Origin: an uncultured Candidatus Melainabacteria bacterium
GTDB lineage: Bacteria > Cyanobacteriota > Vampirovibrionia > Gastranaerophilales > Gastranaerophilaceae
Direction: 5' to 3'
DNA length: 10,754 bases
Assembly (NCBI GenBank): GCA_934692295.1
Contig: CAKUTL010000050.1
Location: forward strand, 1-10,754
Under the pieces are notes generated by a model. It did not search any database. It was not told the DNA's origin and was given only the letters and a program-made list of their open reading frames with translations. The stretch's first letter is position 1. Each line of letters begins with the position of its first letter. A program made the translations under genes and the position numbers. Of this stretch, positions 6,563 to 10,754 are shown piece after piece.

Positions 6563-8197
6563 ATGAAGTTATCAGGTTTAAATTTGTATGATGTTAGATT
6601 TACTTCTAAAGATTCAAGTAAAAAAGAAGATTCACAAGATTTTGGTAGAGAAAATTTAAAAGAAGAGTCAAATTCTTCCAAAAAGGTTGTGTATGCCCTA
6701 TATGCTCTTGCTGTTGTAGGAATTGCAGCTTTAGCTTTAAGAAAAGGAAAATCTGTTCCTACTCATACAGAGCCTATAAAGCCAACAATACTTACAACTC
6801 CTCCTGCTGATAATACTTCAGAGCCCGTAAATGCTTTATCAAAAGAAGCTAAAGATGCTCTTGATAATGTGAGAAAAGCTTTTGGTCAAGAAACAAAAGT
6901 TTCTCCCGAAACAATCGATAGTAATATTTTGATTGCGACATCAGAACAAAATTCTGATTTAGCAAAATTGAATAAGTATTTTAAAGAAGAAGGAATTAAA
7001 GCAGAAAAATTACAAGCAGAAAATCTTAAATTAAAAGATTCAATAAGACAAAAACTTTCAAATCCAAAAGAGCCAGATGCTCAACTTGGAAATAAAATCG
7101 ATAACAGAACTAAAACAATGCCTGATGATGTTAGAGCTGATATGAATGAATATTATACTCAAATGGCAAAAGAAGCAGATGAAAAGGCTCTTGAATTGAA
7201 AAAAATAGAAGAAGCAAAGCAAGCTAAAAGAGATGCAATGCTAAAATTAAAAGAAGAAAATCCAGAAGAGTATCATCGTTTAAAAGTTGAAAGAAACAAA
7301 GCTCAAAGACTAGCTAAAAAAGAACGAAAAGCTAAATCTATAAAAACTGTTCCTTCTTATAATGGCTTTCATGATGGAACTGTGAAGATTTATCCAACAG
7401 CAAATGGTAATATTGAACGAGAATATATTGATGCAACTGGAAAACTTTCTTCTGAAATTCGTTATGAAAAAGATAGAATAGTAAGAACTTCTTATAAAGA
7501 TGGAGTTGGAAAAACTACCTTTATTCATGATAACAAATCAGGTAATACTACAATGAAACATTATGAAATAGATGAAAAAGGTAAGTATAGACTTGTTTCA
7601 AGGGAAGTTGATATTCCTACAACATCTACAACTATTACTGTTGAACATAAAGAAAATGGTTTAACTCAAATTACAACAGAAAATCCTGATTTACGCCATA
7701 TTGTTATCAAAGATAAAAAAGGCAATATTATTTCATCTGAAATAATTGACAAATCTAGTCGCCCTAAAAAGCCAGATTCTCCAGATGCCCCTATGGGAAA
7801 ATTGTTAGCTCCATGGTATAAAGATTATTTACGTTTGTGTAAAATGTGTAATGTTTCACCTCGATTATGTGGGGTTAAAGGTGGAGCTTTTGATCATTAT
7901 TATGAACTAAGCCTAAAAGTATATGACCCAGATGGGTATGAATCTTATATGCGTATTAGAAAATATAGGGCTCAATATAATGAAAAAGCTCAACTTTTAG
8001 AAGTTTTAGATAATTTAGATAATGGTGGTTTTAGAGTTCCTCTTTCTATGAGTGAAATTTCAAAAATTAAGAAGCTTATTGAATCTGGTGAGCTTTCTGA
8101 TTCTACTGTAAAATCTTTAGAAAATTTGATTACTGAAACAAAAGCTTATCATGCAAGAAAGGCAACACAACGTCAGCGAGTGGTGGTATATGCTTAG
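6563..8197 (+). CDS. Unrecognised single-span membrane protein with coiled coil and beta-rich repeat region
   Basis: I do not recognise a family for this 544-residue protein. Its N-terminus (residues 3-13, LSGLNLYDVRF) resembles that of the next gene product. A polar stretch to residue 41 is followed by one transmembrane helix (about 42-60) and a Pro/Thr-rich linker (61-90). A long, highly charged helical and likely coiled-coil region runs from about 92 to 260, densest in Lys/Glu at 200-258. Residues 270-395 look like repeated short beta-hairpins spaced by Gly/Asp turns and rich in Y, T, K and E (for example GNIEREYIDATGKLSSEIRY), reminiscent of YD/MORN-like repeats. A C-terminal domain (about 412-544) contains LAPWYKDYLRLCKMCNVSPR and ends helical. 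The start ATG has AAGGA 7 nt upstream. It overlaps the ADP-ribosyltransferase gene by 8 nt, so the two are probably co-translated. Possible roles as carrier, chaperone, membrane anchor or immunity partner are guesses. Confidence 0.85.
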   Translation: MKLSGLNLYDVRFTSKDSSKKEDSQDFGRENLKEESNSSKKVVYALYALAVVGIAALALRKGKSVPTHTEPIKPTILTTPPADNTSEPVNALSKEAKDALDNVRKAFGQETKVSPETIDSNILIATSEQNSDLAKLNKYFKEEGIKAEKLQAENLKLKDSIRQKLSNPKEPDAQLGNKIDNRTKTMPDDVRADMNEYYTQMAKEADEKALELKKIEEAKQAKRDAMLKLKEENPEEYHRLKVERNKAQRLAKKERKAKSIKTVPSYNGFHDGTVKIYPTANGNIEREYIDATGKLSSEIRYEKDRIVRTSYKDGVGKTTFIHDNKSGNTTMKHYEIDEKGKYRLVSREVDIPTTSTTITVEHKENGLTQITTENPDLRHIVIKDKKGNIISSEIIDKSSRPKKPDSPDAPMGKLLAPWYKDYLRLCKMCNVSPRLCGVKGGAFDHYYELSLKVYDPDGYESYMRIRKYRAQYNEKAQLLEVLDNLDNGGFRVPLSMSEISKIKKLIESGELSDSTVKSLENLITETKAYHARKATQRQRVVVYA

Positions 8198-8948
8198 TAA
8201 TTTAGCAATTAATAATATTCGATATAATAATCAGTATAACTATTCTAAAAAAGTAAATAGTTCTTCTTTTGATGAAAAATCGATAAAACCAGACTGTAAA
8301 AATCTATTTATGGATTATTTAAAGTATTCTGGTATGGTTTCATTTGCTGGGTTGAACCGCCCAGTAGAAAAGGTTTCAACCTCTCTATTAAAATCTTTAG
8401 AATCATACATTTCAAAGGATATTCCCGTTAATTCTTCAGAATATATTTTCTTGAAGAGTAATCCTCTTGGGTATTATTTAGAAAGTGGGAAAGAAGTGAA
8501 TAAATTTTTACGAAGTGGAAAGTTTGATAATATCCTAATAATAACAGATGATGTCCCAGAGGTTTTAAAACCAATACTTCAGCGTCAAAATGAAGAGAAA
8601 AAGGAAATTAATCGTATAATTTTAGAAAGTATTCCGATATTAGATTCAAAATTCAACTCTAAAACAACTGAGCCGATGGTTGTTTTTCGTGATGCTCCAA
8701 AATCGTGGATGGATACAGTAAAAGGTGGTATTCTTCATGATAATGCTTACATTTCAACATCCACTGAAAAAGGTGCATCTATGGAGGGCATTATTTCAAA
8801 CGGTGCAGATAATTTTACGTATGAAATAAGATTACCAAAAGGTACTCCATTCTGGGATTTAACACATACACCAGAAAAAGAAATGGTTCTTTCAAGAGAT
8901 TCTAATTTTAAAGTTCTTGGACATGGTGTTCTTGAATTGATTTTATAG
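8190..8948 (+). CDS. ADP-ribosyltransferase (R-S-E class exoenzyme/toxin-like)
   Basis: It is predicted to transfer ADP-ribose from NAD+ to a protein target. The 252-residue product has the three hallmark motifs in the right order in its C-terminal half. They are an Arg at the end of a beta strand (R167 in VVFRDAPKSW), the STS motif (189-191, AYISTSTEKG), and the catalytic ExE (E229-K230-E231, in PEKEMVLSRDSNFKVLG). ExE rather than QxE is the pattern of Arg-modifying members such as iota-toxin and VIP2-type enzymes, so an arginine target is likely. The N-terminal 110 residues or so are unrecognised and contain no signal peptide. I chose the ATG at 8190, inside the end of the upstream gene (overlap ATGCTTAG), with GGTGG just before it. 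An in-frame ATG at 8151 has no SD and would deepen the overlap to 47 nt. The gene ends 3 nt from recF, convergent. Substrate and export route are unknown. Confidence 0.82.
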   Translation: MLSNLAINNIRYNNQYNYSKKVNSSSFDEKSIKPDCKNLFMDYLKYSGMVSFAGLNRPVEKVSTSLLKSLESYISKDIPVNSSEYIFLKSNPLGYYLESGKEVNKFLRSGKFDNILIITDDVPEVLKPILQRQNEEKKEINRIILESIPILDSKFNSKTTEPMVVFRDAPKSWMDTVKGGILHDNAYISTSTEKGASMEGIISNGADNFTYEIRLPKGTPFWDLTHTPEKEMVLSRDSNFKVLGHGVLELIL

Positions 8949-8951
8949 TTT

Positions 8952-10064
8952 TTAAATTAAATGCCCTCTTTCAATTTTGTATATCTCGACGTCTTTTAAA
9001 AATTCTTCTTCAAATAAAATTGTATCGACAGAAGTGATAACTGTTTGAGTATTTGCGTTTATAGATTTCAAAAGGTAATTTTGTCTTAGGTCATCAAGTT
9101 CTGCTAGGACATCATCTAGAAGTAAAACCGGTTCATCTCCCGTTTTATCTGTAATTATATCAAGTTCAGATAGTTTTAGAGCCAAAACTATTGTTCTTTG
9201 TTGTCCTTGAGAGGCGTATTTTGTAGCTTCTTGGTTATTTATATAAAAAACTATATCATCTCTGTGAGGTCCAACACAAGCCTGACATCGCCTTTGTTCT
9301 TCTATTTTCCGCGCTTCTAAAGAGTTTTTAAAAGCTAGTTGAATTTGTTCAATATTTTCTGTTTCATTATTTATCCCTAAGAAGTTAGAATCATATTTTA
9401 TGGATAAGTTTTCAGTTTCGCTGATTGTTCTATGTTTGTCTTGTGCAATTTTCTCAATTTCTTTTAGAAATTTCTTTCGGATATAAATTATATTACTTCC
9501 GGTAATAGAAAGCTGCTCGTTATAAACATCCAGAAGGGCATCGTTAGTTTGTCCTGTTTTGGCACATTCCTTTAGAAAGTTATTTTTTTGAATCCTAATT
9601 TTGTCGTATTTTGATAATCTATCATCATAAGCCGGGTAAATTTGAGAAATTGCTCTATCAAGCCAATCTCTTCTATCTTGCGGAGTTCCCCTCAAAAGTA
9701 GTAAATCTGTAGTTGAGAATAGTACTGTCTTTAGTACCGTTTTGAAATCTTTTATTGTAGATTTTGTTCCATTGATTTTCAATTCTCTTTTTTTATCTGC
9801 GGTGTAAAAATAAGATAAATCAACGTTTGTGTTTGATTTAATTATATCTGCTTCAATTTTGAAATAATTTTTATTGAAATTTATAAGTTCAGTTGTATTG
9901 GAGGTGCGAGGGGTTTTCAGGCATGAGAGGAAATAAATACTTTCAAGAATATTAGTTTTTCCTTGAGCATTTTTCCCAATAATTAGAATTTTATTTTTAT
10001 CAAAGTTTAATTCTAATTCTTCGCAATTTCTATAATTTGTAAGTTTCAGTTTCTCCAAATTCAT
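8952..10064 (-). CDS. recF: DNA replication and repair protein RecF
   Basis: RecF is an SMC-like ABC ATPase that acts with RecO and RecR to load RecA at single-strand gaps. The 370-residue product is the normal length. It starts with the family signature MNLEKLKLTNYRN, then Walker A GKNAQGKTN (30-38), a Cys-bearing CQACVGPHRDD (GPHRDD is typical), the ABC signature SQGQQRT (285-291), Walker B LLLDD (314-318) and the D-loop LAELD. I chose the ATG at 10062-10064 because it gives the canonical N-terminus. An in-frame TTG 18 nt further upstream (10080-10082) has no SD. The ATG has no AGGAG-type site either, but a TATAAT lies 6 nt upstream (see the promoter entry). dnaA, dnaN and gyrB, frequent recF neighbours in other bacteria, are not here. 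It converges on the ADP-ribosyltransferase gene with a 3-nt gap and no visible terminator between them. Confidence 0.95.
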   Translation of the reverse strand: MNLEKLKLTNYRNCEELELNFDKNKILIIGKNAQGKTNILESIYFLSCLKTPRTSNTTELINFNKNYFKIEADIIKSNTNVDLSYFYTADKKRELKINGTKSTIKDFKTVLKTVLFSTTDLLLLRGTPQDRRDWLDRAISQIYPAYDDRLSKYDKIRIQKNNFLKECAKTGQTNDALLDVYNEQLSITGSNIIYIRKKFLKEIEKIAQDKHRTISETENLSIKYDSNFLGINNETENIEQIQLAFKNSLEARKIEEQRRCQACVGPHRDDIVFYINNQEATKYASQGQQRTIVLALKLSELDIITDKTGDEPVLLLDDVLAELDDLRQNYLLKSINANTQTVITSVDTILFEEEFLKDVEIYKIERGHLI

Positions 10065-10070
10065 ATGTAA

Positions 10071-10076
10071 ATTATA
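10071..10076 (-). promoter_or_regulatory. Consensus -10 box placed for a leaderless recF message
   Basis: The minus strand reads TATAAT, and then six bases (TTACAT) separate it from the recF ATG. Counting 7 nt from the end of a -10 box puts the predicted transcription start on the A of the ATG. The recF start also lacks a Shine-Dalgarno sequence, which fits a leaderless transcript. The -35 position with 17-bp spacing reads CAATAA, a poor match, so chance in AT-rich DNA is a real possibility. Confidence 0.35.
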
Positions 10077-10104
10077 CTTCAAACATATGATTTTTATTGA
10101 AATA

Positions 10105-10133
10105 TGGACTTGAACCCGAATTTAGTGTATAAT
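10105..10133 (+). promoter_or_regulatory. Promoter for the small gene and pilT
   Basis: TGGACT (10105-10110; 4 of 6 to TTGACA) and a perfect TATAAT (10128-10133) are separated by 17 bp. The predicted start near 10140 gives a leader of about 32 nt upstream of the ATG at 10172. It is divergent from recF within an intergenic region of about 107 bp, and probably drives the small gene and pilT together. Confidence 0.55.
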
Positions 10134-10171
10134 GTTTCTGTTGTATATTATGAAGAAGAGGGTAGGTTTAA

Positions 10172-10423
10172 ATGTTACCTGTAATTTCGGAAGATGTTGC
10201 AAATACTGCGTTTAGTGAAATCTTTGAGGATATGCCTGCGTGGAGAAAAAGGATGATTCATTATATCAAAGATGAAAATCCTGAAATTAATACTGCAATA
10301 ATTGAAGCTGCAAATAAGACTGATTTAGACCCTAAAGCTGTTGCATTAGGAGCTTATATGACTTATTTGATGATTGAATTAGCTGCAAAAGAAAATGATG
10401 CAATGATGAATTATACAGAATAA
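10172..10423 (+). CDS. Small conserved-looking protein of unknown function upstream of pilT
   Basis: This 83-residue soluble protein belongs to no family I recognise. It is predicted mostly helical and acidic. An N-terminal segment (MLPVISEDVANTAFSEIFED) is followed by a basic patch WRKRMIHYIKDENPEI (24-39), then two helices around AIIEAANKTDLDPKAVALG and AYMTYLMIELAAKENDAMM. There is no signal peptide or true membrane span. The ATG is preceded by GGGTAGGT, and pilT 17 nt downstream has an almost identical leader, GGTAGGT. Consensus-like promoter boxes lie upstream. The tight spacing to pilT implies co-transcription and perhaps a role in pilus function or its control, but that is inferred only from position. 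Confidence 0.8.
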   Translation: MLPVISEDVANTAFSEIFEDMPAWRKRMIHYIKDENPEINTAIIEAANKTDLDPKAVALGAYMTYLMIELAAKENDAMMNYTE

Positions 10424-10440
10424 AATGGTAGGTATTAATT

Positions 10441-10754
10441 ATGATTATTGAAGATTTATTAAAAGAACTTATGGATAAGAAGGGATCCGACTTGCATATT
10501 TCAAATGGATTACCTCCGGTTATTCGTTTAGATGGTAAGTTAGTTCGATTAGATTATGAACCATTGACATCAGAAGGTGTTGAATCTTTGTTATTCCCTA
10601 TGATGTCAAATGAACAAAGACGTAAATTAGAACAAGAATGGGAACTCGATTTTTCTTACGGTGTTGAGGGCATCGGGCGTTTCCGTGTGAACTTCTATAA
10701 AGATAAGGGCTCTTACGCTGCTGCATTCAGAACGATTGCTACAACAGCTCCTCA
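10441..10754 (+). CDS. pilT: Type IV pilus retraction ATPase PilT, N-terminal part (cut by window end)
   Basis: The first 104 codons of a PilT/GspE-family ATPase are present and remain open to the edge. The start MIIEDLLKELMDKKGSDLHI is the classic PilT N-terminus, with the GSDLH motif at about 15-19. It continues PPVIRLDGKLVRLD, then WELDFSYGVEGIGRFRVNFY, where GRFRVN is the conserved end of the N-terminal PAS-like domain. The ATP-binding core (Walker A, Asp and His boxes) lies beyond the window. The N-terminus matches PilT better than the assembly ATPase PilB, which has a long extra N-terminal domain. GGTAGG precedes the ATG by 8 nt. In type IV pili PilT is a cytoplasmic hexamer that powers retraction. 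The pilD gene 8 kb away supports a complete pilus system. Confidence 0.92.
   Translation, partial: MIIEDLLKELMDKKGSDLHISNGLPPVIRLDGKLVRLDYEPLTSEGVESLLFPMMSNEQRRKLEQEWELDFSYGVEGIGRFRVNFYKDKGSYAAAFRTIATTAP

Noticed and set aside
8151..8189. Longer start for the ADP-ribosyltransferase at the ATG of 8151
   Set aside because: It has no SD and a deep overlap. The 8190 ATG gives the usual short overlap and an N-terminus that matches the upstream protein.
10065..10082. Upstream TTG start for recF
   Set aside because: It has no SD, it adds residues not found in RecF, and it would place the TATAAT inside the coding region.
1..10754. CRISPR arrays, tRNA or rRNA genes, insertion sequences
   Set aside because: I looked for regularly spaced repeats, cloverleaf-type segments and transposase motifs in the gaps and saw none.

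Overview
The window is AT-rich (my estimate by eye is about one third G+C) and uses the standard bacterial code. Shine-Dalgarno (SD) sites are mostly of the AGGAG type. It carries a type IV pilus prepilin peptidase, a SigF/FliA-like sigma factor, pilT, an SLC45-like sugar transporter, and housekeeping genes scattered singly (gatC, pyrG, recF). Together these suggest a non-photosynthetic relative of the cyanobacteria, most likely gut Gastranaerophilales (Vampirovibrionia, formerly Melainabacteria). That assignment is inference from gene content and style. No rRNA or marker search could be run.

Layout, left to right. (1) Positions 1-940 are accessory debris: a strong GAAA-loop hairpin, a 33-codon ORF with an excellent SD, and a phage-derived gene remnant on the minus strand. 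The remnant looks like a DUF2213 head-maturation-type segment followed by a barnase/EndoU-like (PBECR/LPD3-type) segment. It lacks its 5' part and has a +1 frameshift in an A8 run. (2) Positions 940-2887, minus strand, hold an alternative sigma factor gene translationally coupled (ATGA overlap) to a long prepilin peptidase gene, closed by a bidirectional terminator. (3) Positions 2888-5059, plus strand, hold gatC and pyrG, each followed by a hairpin. (4) Positions 5097-6467 encode an SLC45/sucrose-type MFS transporter. (5) Positions 6563-8948 hold a two-gene unit with an 8-nt overlap. The first gene encodes a 544-residue single-span membrane protein with a coiled coil and a beta-rich repeat region, of unknown family. 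The second encodes an R-S-E class ADP-ribosyltransferase with recognisable R, STS and ExE motifs. The two proteins share a short N-terminal motif. (6) recF lies convergent to this unit, 3 nt away. (7) At the right edge a small unknown gene is followed by pilT, which runs off the window.

How the genes relate. The sigma factor, pilD and pilT point to type IV pilus assembly and retraction, with sigma and pilD made as one unit. In cyanobacteria SigF-type factors are associated with pilus and motility genes, so a regulatory link is plausible but not shown here. The ADP-ribosyltransferase unit is the most novel part: a candidate effector or toxin with an unrecognised membrane partner. gatC, pyrG and recF are ordinary housekeeping genes.
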